Below are positions 28,258 to 37,535 of a stretch of DNA of 64,000 nt, in pieces. Made by a program: the position numbers and the translations under genes. The notes beneath the pieces are model-generated. The model was not told the origin of the DNA and did not search any database. It saw only the letters and a list, made by a program, of their open reading frames with translations. This stretch comes from Xenococcus sp. MO_188.B8 (GTDB lineage Bacteria > Cyanobacteriota > Cyanobacteriia > Cyanobacteriales > Xenococcaceae): positions 1 to 64,000 of the forward strand of contig JASJDR010000017.1 in NCBI GenBank assembly GCA_030065615.1, written 5' to 3'. The first letter of the stretch is position 1. The number at the start of each line of letters is the position of its first letter.

Positions 28258-29262
28258 CTAAGCAGCTTTACGAGTTTTAATTTCGTCTAATAAACTAGCT
28301 TGAATCTTACGTCTTTCACGATCTTCGGGGTCCATTTGATCGCTTACTTCTGCTTTTTTGGCTTCGTTAATCGCATTGAATTTTTCGATGTCTGCAGGAC
28401 TAAATTTAATTTCTTCCCCTGGAGCGATTTTCACTCTTTCATAACCGAGTGCATCTAAGACATCTCCAGCTACTGATTCAAAGATTTCAATTTCTTCATC
28501 AGTAGCAGATTTGAGAAACTTCTTAGTATTCTGCTTCATAATTGGTTGAGTCACATTGCCCCACAAAGAACTAGAAGATGCGGCACTGGTTGCTTCATTA
28601 GATTTATGGAAATTAAGCATTTTTGAGGTATATTCTACGTCCATAAATTTGCATAAACCTCGCAGTGCTGGTTCAGGATTTCCAGTTAGGCTTTCATAGT
28701 TGATACTATAAAATCTGTCTTCACCTAGTTGCTCTTTCATTTGTAAAGCTAGACGTTGTGCCTTAGCCCAGGCTTGAGCAATATGATAAATATGTTTTTC
28801 GCCAACTACTGCTTTTTGGAAAGATAAAGCAACATCTCTACCATCACGATATAAGTAAATAAATTTAGCATCATCTGAATAGTTGGTAATTTCTGGTAAG
28901 TAAAAGACATTAGAAAGACTTTTACAACACCATTGTTTAGCACCCCAAGTTTCGGCAACTATGTCATAAATAGAATAAAATACAGCAACTAGAGAATTTG
29001 CTTTACAGCGGCTAATAACATCAGCTCTATCTAAAGTAACGCCTTCCCAAGCAACAGGATTTAACTCAACTAAGCGACAAACATCATCAACTAAAATATT
29101 GAAATATTTTTGATCTTGTAAATCTCCATAGTTGGAAATTAAAGGCATGAAACGTTGTAAAATATGAGGGGGATGAGGTGCTGCTATGCCTTCTATTTGG
29201 TTTAACATTAATCTTAATAAGTTAGACCCAGAACGTTGAGTCCCAATCATTGAAAATGACAT
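28258..29262 (-). CDS. PAPS-dependent sulfotransferase
   Basis: The 334-residue protein begins MSFSMIGTQRSGSNLLRLML; the TQRSGSN loop is the 5'-phosphosulfate-binding motif for PAPS. YRDGRDVALSFQKAVV near residue 142 is the 3'-phosphate-binding motif. WCCKSLSN and NYESLTGNPEPALRGLC also fit family members. It transfers sulfate from PAPS to a hydroxyl or amino group of an unknown acceptor. The C-terminal 60 residues are helical and charged. Two further sulfotransferases lie within 3.1 kb on the opposite strand. There is no signal peptide, so it is cytosolic. Confidence 0.85.
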   Translation of the reverse strand: MSFSMIGTQRSGSNLLRLMLNQIEGIAAPHPPHILQRFMPLISNYGDLQDQKYFNILVDDVCRLVELNPVAWEGVTLDRADVISRCKANSLVAVFYSIYDIVAETWGAKQWCCKSLSNVFYLPEITNYSDDAKFIYLYRDGRDVALSFQKAVVGEKHIYHIAQAWAKAQRLALQMKEQLGEDRFYSINYESLTGNPEPALRGLCKFMDVEYTSKMLNFHKSNEATSAASSSSLWGNVTQPIMKQNTKKFLKSATDEEIEIFESVAGDVLDALGYERVKIAPGEEIKFSPADIEKFNAINEAKKAEVSDQMDPEDRERRKIQASLLDEIKTRKAA

Positions 29263-30003
29263 AATTTTTTTTCTCTATCTATATATAAGGAATGAAACAA
29301 AAATATCAAGGATAAACAAAAGAAACAAATTTGAAGAACCCTTTGTATTTTACTTGTATTTTATTCGTTGATAGAGGATTGGACTATTGGACAAATCACT
29401 CGACTGTTGTGATTTCCTGAAACCACTTGTAGTAAGGTTTTTATTGGAAATTAAATGCGATCGCCGATTCTAACACCCCTAACCAATACTTTTCAGTTAC
29501 CATCAGTTACCAATTGCTGCTTTGTTCAATGAGATTAGGAGAGATTATTGTTTGAAGGCGCAATTCTCAGCGAGAAAGGTGACGAGGAAAACCCTATCAT
29601 ACCTAGCTGATTTATAGTAAAGAAAATGCCATTGGCGTAGGGGCGCATTGCGATATACCCCTGCAGGGATTGATAAGTCCGATCAAAACCTGGGACAAAT
29701 ATTTCCAACTTGATGCTCTAATAATCGCAGCTTTGGTTTATCCCCAGAATTAGATAAGCTAGATCACAGAAAGAGAGTTCATTGTCTTGTTTAAGAAATT
29801 TCTTCATAGTTATGTAGTTGTTTTAGATACCTAACTAAAGGCGATCGTGAATTACCATACTAGAAAAACTGCTCTCAATTCATTTAAAGTTCATTTACTC
29901 CATAAAATTCAATAATTATCAAACAAACTTAAGTACCTACACATAAATAATTACAGATTGCTGATTCTTATTTCTGTTACCCATTACCGATAATCCATTA
30001 CTG
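29263..30003. other. Long divergent intergenic region between sulfotransferase genes
   Basis: AT-rich region with promoters for both strands. It includes a degenerate GTAGGGG hairpin (29637-29664) and a GCGATC site near 29458. No gene of more than 60 residues is supported. Confidence 0.45.
29637..29664. repeat. Degenerate GTAGGGG hairpin
   Basis: GTAGGGGCGCATTG and its imperfect partner ATACCCCTGC form another copy of the hairpin type seen at 2947, 8183, 11140 and 54214. Confidence 0.4.
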
Positions 30004-30717
30004 ATGCTAATTTCGTACTCTCACAAATTTATTTTTTTTCATGTCACTAAAGCTGCGGGAACTAGCGTTAAAGAAGCCTTGAAGGACTATGCAACAGAAC
30101 CTGATAAATTCAAAATTAAGCGTCCTCCCAAGAAGCGCCATGGTCAACCCAATAAGTTATATGAACTATGGCAATCTTCTTTGTGGCATGCAAAAGCAAG
30201 AGATGTGAAGCAAGAATTTCCCCAAGAATATAATGATTTTTATAAATTTGCTTTTGTGAGAAACCCTTGGGATTGGCAAGTTTCTTATTATCATTTTATT
30301 CTCAAAGAAACAACCCATATTCGTCATGAATTAGTTAAAAATATGTCAGGAGGATTTGAAGAATATTTGGAATGGGTAATCGCTACTAAAAATCCTTTTC
30401 CTAAGGGAGCAACTAAACTACAAAAAGAAATTATTGTCGAAAAAAATGGGGAATTAAATATTGATTATCTTGGTCGTTATGAAACCGTCAATCAAGACTT
30501 TAACCATATTTGTCGGATTCTTAATTTACAAGCCTCTCTCCCCTGCTTGAATCAGTCGCAACATCGTGATTATCGAGAGTATTACAGTGTTCACACTCGT
30601 AAGTTAGTTACTGATAATTTTCAGGAAGATATTGAATTATTTGGCTATACCTTTGATGGTTATGATTCTAGTATCAAAAATTTAAAATCTGCATTAAAAC
30701 AAGAAGTTAAAGTATAA
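30004..30717 (+). CDS. Sulfotransferase family 2-like protein
   Basis: The 237-residue protein begins MLISYSHKFIFFHVTKAAGT. HVTKAAGTSV is the PAPS 5'-phosphosulfate loop of the Sulfotransfer_2 type. FAFVRNPWDWQVSYYHFI near residue 82 is the 3'-phosphate motif (RNPWDW, followed by a Ser/Tyr-rich helix). It belongs to a different branch from the gene at 28258-29262, nearer to carbohydrate sulfotransferases. The acceptor is unknown. It is the first of three same-strand genes spaced 27 and 93 bases apart, probably an operon. Confidence 0.82.
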   Translation: MLISYSHKFIFFHVTKAAGTSVKEALKDYATEPDKFKIKRPPKKRHGQPNKLYELWQSSLWHAKARDVKQEFPQEYNDFYKFAFVRNPWDWQVSYYHFILKETTHIRHELVKNMSGGFEEYLEWVIATKNPFPKGATKLQKEIIVEKNGELNIDYLGRYETVNQDFNHICRILNLQASLPCLNQSQHRDYREYYSVHTRKLVTDNFQEDIELFGYTFDGYDSSIKNLKSALKQEVKV

Positions 30718-30744
30718 GATTAAGATAAGCAAGAGGAAATTAAG

Positions 30745-31338
30745 ATGGTAAAGTCTAGAGAAATTACGGCTAGTAATACAGGAGAACTCCGTCCAGATTT
30801 ACAGGAAAGCTTAACCCATAGTCATATTAATCCTGCTAAACTGAGCATTTTTCAAAGGATAATTTTGACTACAGATGGCACCTTAACCGAAATTTTAGAA
30901 GCTTATCTGTTTGAGAAAATTAATTTAGTTAAATTATCGGAAGGGATTATTTTGCTAACTAATCCTGTTAAACATCTAGAACTAGAAGTTGGACAAGAAG
31001 TTATCGAAAGGAAAGTCTTACTACAAGGTAAAATTAGTCGCCAAAATTGGATTTATGCCGAGTCTTTAATTGTCCCAGATCGCCTAGATGAGAAATATCG
31101 TGAAAGACTATTAAAATCCCAAGAGTCTATCGGTAGATTATGGTTACTGCATAAAGTAGAAACTTTCAAAGAAATCGTTGATTCGTCTCGGGAAATTGCA
31201 GGAGATTTAGCAGATTACTTCAAAATCAAGCCTGAAGACAAACTACTTTCTCGTACTTACAGGGCTTTTTCTAATGGTCAACCAATCATGATGATCACCG
31301 AAAAATTCCCCGAAAAATACTTCCTACAAGATTTTTAA
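30745..31338 (+). CDS. Chorismate-lyase-family (DUF98/Chor_lyase-like) protein
   Basis: The 197-residue protein has a central SIFQRIILTTDGTLTEILEA, then LELEVGQEVIERKVLLQG and the C-terminal LLSRTYRAFSNGQPIMMITE. This is the pattern of the chorismate pyruvate-lyase-like family. Relatives such as mycobacterial Rv2949c and the cyanobacterial plastoquinone-pathway lyase convert chorismate to 4-hydroxybenzoate plus pyruvate. The TTDGT and ERK segments carry the expected Arg and Glu residues of such enzymes. It sits between two sulfotransferase genes on one strand, so it may supply an aromatic acid to a sulfated product, or the plastoquinone pathway. That link is inference. Confidence 0.7.
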   Translation: MVKSREITASNTGELRPDLQESLTHSHINPAKLSIFQRIILTTDGTLTEILEAYLFEKINLVKLSEGIILLTNPVKHLELEVGQEVIERKVLLQGKISRQNWIYAESLIVPDRLDEKYRERLLKSQESIGRLWLLHKVETFKEIVDSSREIAGDLADYFKIKPEDKLLSRTYRAFSNGQPIMMITEKFPEKYFLQDF

Positions 31339-31431
31339 ATTGGGTAATAGGCAAGAGGTAAAAGATAAAAAGTAACAAATAACTTTTAGCTTTTCCTCAT
31401 CCTTCATAATTTATAATTCATCCTTTAATAT

Positions 31432-32319
31432 ATGTCTTACGAGCAAATCAGAAAGGATAGAGTACTAGTAAATTCTTTACCAAAAAGTGGTACTCATCTA
31501 TTAGCCAAAGCAATTCAGATTTTTGGTTATCACGAATATTTTACTAGTGATAATTATGTCAATAATACTCCAAAATTTTTAGGCTCTTATGAAATTCGTA
31601 GAATCCTAAAAAATCAGAATATAATTGATAGTAAGCAAGATGAATCAGAGTTCTTAAATATCGGCATTATCTTTCCCACTCTTGTACCAAAATCCAAATT
31701 AAAATATTGGTTGGAATGTCTAGCAAAAAGTCAATATATTAACGGACATATCCCTTATAATCCTCAAGTTAATAAGGTTCTTACGGATTTAAATTATCAT
31801 CACGTATGTATTATTCGAGATCCCCGTGCGGTCACTGTTTCCCGTCTGAATTTTATTTTTAATTCTGAATCAGCAAAAGATATTTTGCCCCAAGGAATTC
31901 CCCTAAAAGCTGATCTAGAACCAATGTCTACCACAGAAAGAATTAACTTTCTTCTTGAAGGAGGTTATGCGGAAAAAGCGGATCTAAAAATTTATAGTTT
32001 TGCCCATATTTATCGTTCAATTTTAGCTTGGAATCAAGATCCGAATTGTCTCTTAGTCCGTTTTGAAGACCTTATTGGGGAGCAAGGTGGAGGAAATAAC
32101 CAAAAACAAGTAGAAAACCTCATGAATTTGGCCGATCACCTCAAAATATCTTGGAATAAAGAAATTGCTCGTCAAACTAAAAATGTTTACGATCCCAAGA
32201 CTCGTACTTTTAGAGTAGGCAATATTCACTCCTGGAAAACAGCTTTAGAGTCAGCAGATCTGGCAAGACTAACAGAGTATTGTGAACCTCTATGTCGGGA
32301 AGCAGGATATGAGGTTTGA
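31432..32319 (+). CDS. Sulfotransferase domain protein
   Basis: The 295-residue protein carries NSLPKSGTHLLAKAIQIFG near residue 14 (PKSGTHLL is the classic PAPS loop) and IIRDPRAVTVSRLNFI near 125 (3'-phosphate motif). It also has VRFEDLIGEQGGG and FRVGNIHSWK. SGTHL is like eukaryotic and bacterial sulfotransferase family 1. It is the third gene of the cluster and a third distinct sulfotransferase branch. The acceptor is unknown. It probably shares its promoter with the two preceding genes. Confidence 0.83.
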   Translation: MSYEQIRKDRVLVNSLPKSGTHLLAKAIQIFGYHEYFTSDNYVNNTPKFLGSYEIRRILKNQNIIDSKQDESEFLNIGIIFPTLVPKSKLKYWLECLAKSQYINGHIPYNPQVNKVLTDLNYHHVCIIRDPRAVTVSRLNFIFNSESAKDILPQGIPLKADLEPMSTTERINFLLEGGYAEKADLKIYSFAHIYRSILAWNQDPNCLLVRFEDLIGEQGGGNNQKQVENLMNLADHLKISWNKEIARQTKNVYDPKTRTFRVGNIHSWKTALESADLARLTEYCEPLCREAGYEV

Positions 32320-32611
32320 AAGGATCAGGGAAATAGTGGAAATGGGGGTGAAGTGGATCTTAATCTGCCCGTAACCTTGTTTAGCTAAACGTTTGAAACT
32401 TTTTGCTCAAAGCCTAACTAATCTACAAAGCGATCGCATTTTGGGTCAGAGAGACCCTGCCGTCCCGTCCCATCTTCGTGAGATAATATTAAGTGCGATC
32501 GCTTTTTAGAGCATAGCTTTTATGTCCCTCACATTATAAAATTTGCTATGGTTTTGTTCTCATTACTGTTTATTAATAAACTTCCTGAATAAGTTAATTT
32601 GAACAAGTTGA

Positions 32612-33097
32612 TTATCTGCGATAACGATAAATTACATAGGGTTTTCCTCGATAAAAACGAGGTCTTCCTATATAAAATGGATCACTTATAGGCCCTAATA
32701 TTCTGAAGTTATTAAATGCACCAGCATTTTCCCTATCAACAAACTTCCTCCTTAAGGTATCGCGAGATAAAAATGTTGCAGAATTTCTTCTGATCCTAGT
32801 GGCATATCTGCTAGGAAAACTATCGTTGATTACTTGAATCGGAATATTGTTAGTGTTATTAGCGTTAACAGGATTTCCTTGATCACTAACTGTATTCTGA
32901 GAACTATTAGAGCGAGCGCGCTGGGAAGCATCACAAATAGCAGATAAATCTGTATATTTGCCAGTCTCATCAATCATAAAACAGTCAAATTGTGATTGGG
33001 CAACTGCTTTTTTGGTATTGAAGATAGCTGGGAGTGAAGCACTTATGAAACCAATACTTGCTGCAGAAATTAATAAGATTCTATGTAATTTTTTCAT
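32612..33097 (-). CDS. Secreted hypothetical protein
   Basis: The 161-residue protein has a Sec-type signal peptide (MKKLHRILLISAASIGFISA, cleavage after about VAQS). A Cys pair (CFMIDETGKYTDLSAIC) then suggests a disulfide. A polar Asn/Ser-rich linker is followed by an Arg-rich C-terminus (PRFYRGKPYVIYRYRR). Small periplasmic proteins of this kind are common in cyanobacteria, but I do not recognise a family. It is alone and opposite to its neighbours. Confidence 0.65.
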   Translation of the reverse strand: MKKLHRILLISAASIGFISASLPAIFNTKKAVAQSQFDCFMIDETGKYTDLSAICDASQRARSNSSQNTVSDQGNPVNANNTNNIPIQVINDSFPSRYATRIRRNSATFLSRDTLRRKFVDRENAGAFNNFRILGPISDPFYIGRPRFYRGKPYVIYRYRR

Positions 33098-33471
33098 GGA
33101 GATTAGTTAAGTATGCTGTGCAAAAAATATATTGACAAGCGACCCTGCGGTGAGATCTGCTTCGGACAAGAGACGATTGAGTTACCTGTGGTCGATAGGT
33201 GTTAGGGTTCGGGAATTTTATGGCAATCTAGCAAAGCGAGGCACTACGCGAGACCTTCGGTAGTGGTTTCACGAGCGCATTTTGAATTTGCTGATCTGAA
33301 TAAACTTGAATTTATTTTGTAACCGTAAAATTACGTATACTTCAAATATACCGAAAGAGAAAAACACTAAAGTTTAAGAAATGTTACGTAGTATCGGGGA
33401 TTAGGGGCAAAATATTACGTAGTAAGTAGTAAATTAAAATTATTAACTGACAATTGTTTTCTGGAAATCTC
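33098..33471. other. Intergenic region with palindromic GC-rich stretch
   Basis: Around 33227-33280 there is CAAAGCGAGGCACTACGCGA, CCTTCGG and ACGAGCGC, of the type found in dispersed cyanobacterial repeats. No gene is seen. Confidence 0.35.
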
Positions 33472-34854
33472 ATGCCGAAACATGCTTATTCCCTGCCTAC
33501 TATTCTCAAAAACAGAAGAGTTAAATTAGAGAGTTTAATCAGTAACCCAGTTATTTTATGGTCTGGGAAGGCAATAAGTCGGAATTTTCCTGCTAATAAA
33601 TATCCTTTTCGCCCTAGTAGTCATTTTCTTTATTTTGCTGGTTTACCTTTAGAAAATGCAGTTATTCGTTTATTCAAGGGTATATTGGAGTTATTTTTTG
33701 ATGATCCACCAACCAAGGCCAGTCTTTGGCATGGTGAGTTACCGACTAGAAAAGAAGTTGCAAGTTTAATTGGTGCTGATGAGGCTTATCCTTTAAAAGA
33801 ATTAAACTCAAAAACTCAAGAGGCTGCTACGATCGCAGTACAAGATCCAGTGACTTATCAGCAACAATGTCAGCTGTTGCAGCGCACTATTCAGCCAAGT
33901 AATCAATTAACGGGAATAGATTTAGATTTGGCAACCGCAATAGTTCAATTAAGGCTTCAGCAAGATCAAGCAGCGATCGCAGAATTGAGAAAATCCATAG
34001 CAGTATCGGTAACAGCCCATCAAGCAGGGATGAAAGCTACGGCAACTGCTAAAACAGAAGCAGAAATTCGTGGGGCAATGGAAGGGGTAATTATGGCCCA
34101 TGATATGACTTGTGCCTATAACAGTATTGTGACGGTGCAGGGTGAAGTATTACATAATGAGCAATATCATAATGCCTTAAAATCAGGGGATTTATTATTA
34201 GCAGATGTCGGGGCGGAAAATGCTCTGGGATGGGCTGCGGATATTACCCGTACCTGGCCCGTATCAGGCAAGTTTTCTTCGACTCAAAGAGCTATTTATG
34301 ATCTGGTTTTAGCAGCCCATGACAATTGTATTGCCCAGATGCAGCCAGGAGTGGAATATCGAGAGATTCATTTACTAGCAGCCAGGATAATCGCTGAAGG
34401 ATTAGTTGATTTGGGTATTTTACGGGGTAATCCTACGGATTTGGTAGATAGAGATGCCCATGCTTTATTTTTTCCCCACGGAATTGGTCATTTATTGGGT
34501 TTAGATGTCCATGACATGGAAGATTTAGGCGATCTAGCTGGCTATGAAACTGGACGCACCAGGAGCGATCGCTTTGGCTTAGGTTATTTGCGTTTAGATC
34601 GAACTCTGCGATCGGGTATGGTAGTTACCATTGAGCCAGGTTTTTATCAGGTTCGAGGTATTTTGCATAATCATGATTTACGTAGTAAATATGATGATGT
34701 AGTTAATTGGGAACGGTTGACTCAATTTGCCGATGTTAGGGGAATTCGCATCGAAGATGATGTTCTCATTACTGATTCTGGGACAGAGGTTTTAACGGCT
34801 GATTTACCGACAGCAGCAGCAGATATTGAGGATTTGGTAATGGATCAAAAGTAA
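33472..34854 (+). CDS. Xaa-Pro aminopeptidase (aminopeptidase P family)
   Basis: The 460-residue protein is a metallopeptidase of the M24B family that releases the N-terminal residue when Pro is second. The N-terminal AMP_N domain comprises about residues 1-140. All five metal ligands are visible: two Asp in VGAENALGWAADITRTWP, His in HGIGHLLGLDVHDM, Glu in TIEPGFYQV and Glu in GIRIEDDVLI. The ATG at 33472 is preferred to the TTG six codons upstream. No signal peptide is present. It is a single gene, convergent with the MscS gene. Confidence 0.92.
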   Translation: MPKHAYSLPTILKNRRVKLESLISNPVILWSGKAISRNFPANKYPFRPSSHFLYFAGLPLENAVIRLFKGILELFFDDPPTKASLWHGELPTRKEVASLIGADEAYPLKELNSKTQEAATIAVQDPVTYQQQCQLLQRTIQPSNQLTGIDLDLATAIVQLRLQQDQAAIAELRKSIAVSVTAHQAGMKATATAKTEAEIRGAMEGVIMAHDMTCAYNSIVTVQGEVLHNEQYHNALKSGDLLLADVGAENALGWAADITRTWPVSGKFSSTQRAIYDLVLAAHDNCIAQMQPGVEYREIHLLAARIIAEGLVDLGILRGNPTDLVDRDAHALFFPHGIGHLLGLDVHDMEDLGDLAGYETGRTRSDRFGLGYLRLDRTLRSGMVVTIEPGFYQVRGILHNHDLRSKYDDVVNWERLTQFADVRGIRIEDDVLITDSGTEVLTADLPTAAADIEDLVMDQK

Positions 34855-34897
34855 AAATTAACGGTAACTAATTTTGTTGTACAACTACTGATCAGAC

Positions 34898-37003
34898 TTA
34901 TGAGAGAAATTGTTTCTCCTCATGCTCAGAAGAATTTTCAAGATTCCAAACTTGACGCTGAGGAATACCAAGCTCAATTTCTGCTTGTGTGAAGGCTTGT
35001 AGTACTCTTAAGCGAAACTCCCGACCGACAGACCATTGTTTCATTGGTTGAGTTTTAATCCAAACTTGAATTAAAATTCCTTGATGAGAAACTTGGTCTA
35101 TTCCTAAGATATTCACAGGTTCCAAAATTGTTTCTTGCCATTCAGGATCTTGTTGCATTTGGCTTCCTACTTCTTGCAAAATTTGAATAGCTTTAACTGG
35201 ATCTGAGTTAGCAGAAATTTCAATTTTAAACTCCGTTCTTGACCAATCTTTAGTTTTATTTTTTACTAGGGAAATCTGTCCGTTAGGAATAGTAATTAAA
35301 CAACCTTCCTCTCCTCTTATTTGAGTTGTATAGAGATTCATATTTTCCACAAAACCTCCTACATCACCAATGGCTATAATATCTCCTATTGCATAGCGAT
35401 CTGTCCAGAGGATTAAGATTCCGTTAAGCATATCTTCTAAGACATTACGAGCTAAAAATCCAACTAACAAAGCTGCTCCTCCAGCACCGGCTAAAACACT
35501 AATGTCAATCCCCAAAAGTTCGATTGTTAAAGCAATTCCAATCATAATAAATAACAAACTACTTGCACCTTTCAAAGCTGGAGAATAAGTTGTTATTCTA
35601 AGAGAATAACGAGTAGAATTTGGCTCTGCAATTTGCCCTTCTTTTGCCCATCTGTTGAGATAATAATCAATTGCAAAAGCGGCAATTGTATCTGCTAAAT
35701 TTACTAACATCCAAATCAGGGGCAAAAATATAGCTTGAACGATAAAAAAGAAAGTGGCAGTCCTTGTATTCGGAAAAACAAAAAATGCTAAGGCCAAGCC
35801 TGTAAATAAAAGCAAAATACGCAACCAAATCAAAAGTTGTAAAAAAAATGTTGTCAGGTTTTTGAACTGCTTCAAGATGTTTTGATAAGGCAAGGAAAAA
35901 GAAGGTGTTTTTGCTCTTGAATTATTGACTTTTCTTGATATAAACTTCTGAATTATATTGAGAAAAACATTTGTTTTTTCTTCAGTCAAAGATATTTCCT
36001 GCAACGACTCATCACCAAGATTGTTGGAGTTGCTTAGTATTTCTTTATGATCGCTTTCTTCTATGGTTCCATTGACCATTTCTCCTTGGTTTTCATAATT
36101 ATCATCTATAATTTCTGAAGATTCAGGCTGTTTAAAAAAGGAAGCTTGCTGTTCTAGCTTATGCAACTCATTTAATTCTTTTATTTTTTGTTTGAATTGA
36201 CGATCTAAATTACGAATTAAATGACTAATAATTGTGAGTAATATAATGGGAACAAGTGTTACCAGAAAAATTATAATAACGATTTGTAATCTTCCCCAAG
36301 GAAAAATAAGATCAAATTCGTTTCCCCATAATGCTTCGCTGATATCTCGTTGAATAATTTTACGCCAAGTATCAGCTAACTCATTAATAGGTTTTCCATT
36401 GTAAATCGAATCGTCTTCAGTAATAGTAATAATAGTTTCTTTAGACAAACCTAATTTTGGTTGTGGAGGCGCAAAAATAATTGTTTGAGCATTTTTGGTT
36501 CCGACTTCAATTTTAGGTGTCAAGGGATGTAATGGTTTATCTTGGAGTAAAAACCAATGTTCTAAATCTAATTTTTGTGATTTAGTTTGTTGATTTCCCT
36601 CTTGAAAATATTCATTTACAGCTACTTTTTGATATATAGAAAGTAATGTTTTCTCGACTAAATCAGAACGAATTTCTAATTGATTAGCAGTTGATTTAGG
36701 GTCTTGCAAATCAGCCCTTGACGCTATGGTAATATTTTCATCTGAAAGAAAAGAATAGTAGGGAAAATAGGGAAAATTAACGTCAGCACACCAAAGTTTA
36801 CCGCAGGGTTTTACTCTCTCTGTTTTCCACCAGGGATTAAATTTATCTTGACTGCCACTACTAGTACTTGATAAAGATGTTTGGCTATTTGCGATCGCTG
36901 GAATAATTAAAGTTAAATAGAAACTCAATATGATAAGTACAAGATACTTAAAACCTAATAATAATTGTTTCTTGATAAATGATTTGTGATAAATAAACTT
37001 CAT
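34898..37003 (-). CDS. Mechanosensitive ion channel of the MscS family (large form)
   Basis: This 701-residue protein (ATG start at 37003; the frame extends 10 codons upstream with a TTG) starts with a hydrophobic leader ending IIPAIANSQ. About 230 residues of periplasmic domain follow. A membrane helix near 240-270, an acidic Glu/Asn-rich loop, and further helices near 380-420 and 430-470 come next. The MscS pore segment is LLVGFLARNVLEDMLNGI, followed by the beta domain (GDIIAIGDVGGFVENMNLYT). It releases osmolytes upon hypo-osmotic shock. The large N-terminal domain recalls MscK/YbdG-type relatives. A second MscS gene lies divergent to the right. Confidence 0.85.
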   Translation of the reverse strand: MKFIYHKSFIKKQLLLGFKYLVLIILSFYLTLIIPAIANSQTSLSSTSSGSQDKFNPWWKTERVKPCGKLWCADVNFPYFPYYSFLSDENITIASRADLQDPKSTANQLEIRSDLVEKTLLSIYQKVAVNEYFQEGNQQTKSQKLDLEHWFLLQDKPLHPLTPKIEVGTKNAQTIIFAPPQPKLGLSKETIITITEDDSIYNGKPINELADTWRKIIQRDISEALWGNEFDLIFPWGRLQIVIIIFLVTLVPIILLTIISHLIRNLDRQFKQKIKELNELHKLEQQASFFKQPESSEIIDDNYENQGEMVNGTIEESDHKEILSNSNNLGDESLQEISLTEEKTNVFLNIIQKFISRKVNNSRAKTPSFSLPYQNILKQFKNLTTFFLQLLIWLRILLLFTGLALAFFVFPNTRTATFFFIVQAIFLPLIWMLVNLADTIAAFAIDYYLNRWAKEGQIAEPNSTRYSLRITTYSPALKGASSLLFIMIGIALTIELLGIDISVLAGAGGAALLVGFLARNVLEDMLNGILILWTDRYAIGDIIAIGDVGGFVENMNLYTTQIRGEEGCLITIPNGQISLVKNKTKDWSRTEFKIEISANSDPVKAIQILQEVGSQMQQDPEWQETILEPVNILGIDQVSHQGILIQVWIKTQPMKQWSVGREFRLRVLQAFTQAEIELGIPQRQVWNLENSSEHEEKQFLS

Positions 37004-37535
37004 TAAATTATGACTGAAATACAAAAAACACAATTTTTCAATTTAACATTTTACTTAAAGCATTATGTGGAATAATTATAATCTATTGAGGGCGTGGCAA
37101 TACTTTATCTAGTTCGAAAATCACGCTATCAGAAGCAAAGATAATATTTTTGGAGCTATCAAAAACTTCAATTTACTTACTTGGGAGCTTGTTAAAGCAA
37201 TGGTTCGCACAAAATCTGAATAGTTTCACAGGGGAAAAGGCGGTTAAAAGGCTATAAAATTCGGGTCTATTGTCAGCGAACGTAATTTGATCGAAGTTAA
37301 CTTGATAGCTAATTTGATAAGAAAGCCCAATTTCGATAATCCTTAACCTGTAAGCCTTATAAGTTCATTAGGAAAACTGTCCGAGCTATTGTTGCAGAAC
37401 ACTGGAAAAAAATTAACCTAGCTTGCAATCTTGATTCTAAAGGTTCACGTCGAGACCTAAATTATAAATTTCTTTAAGAAAAAATTTGTCAAAATACCCT
37501 TATGATTAAGCTTAAGTAATTTTACTGATAAGACA
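37004..37535. other. Divergent spacer between two MscS genes
   Basis: AT-rich, with both promoters. Near 37370-37475 an open stretch reads FIRKTVRAIVAEHWKKINLA and ends at a stop. It has coding character but no start and no recognised family, so it could be a decayed gene piece. Confidence 0.3.
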
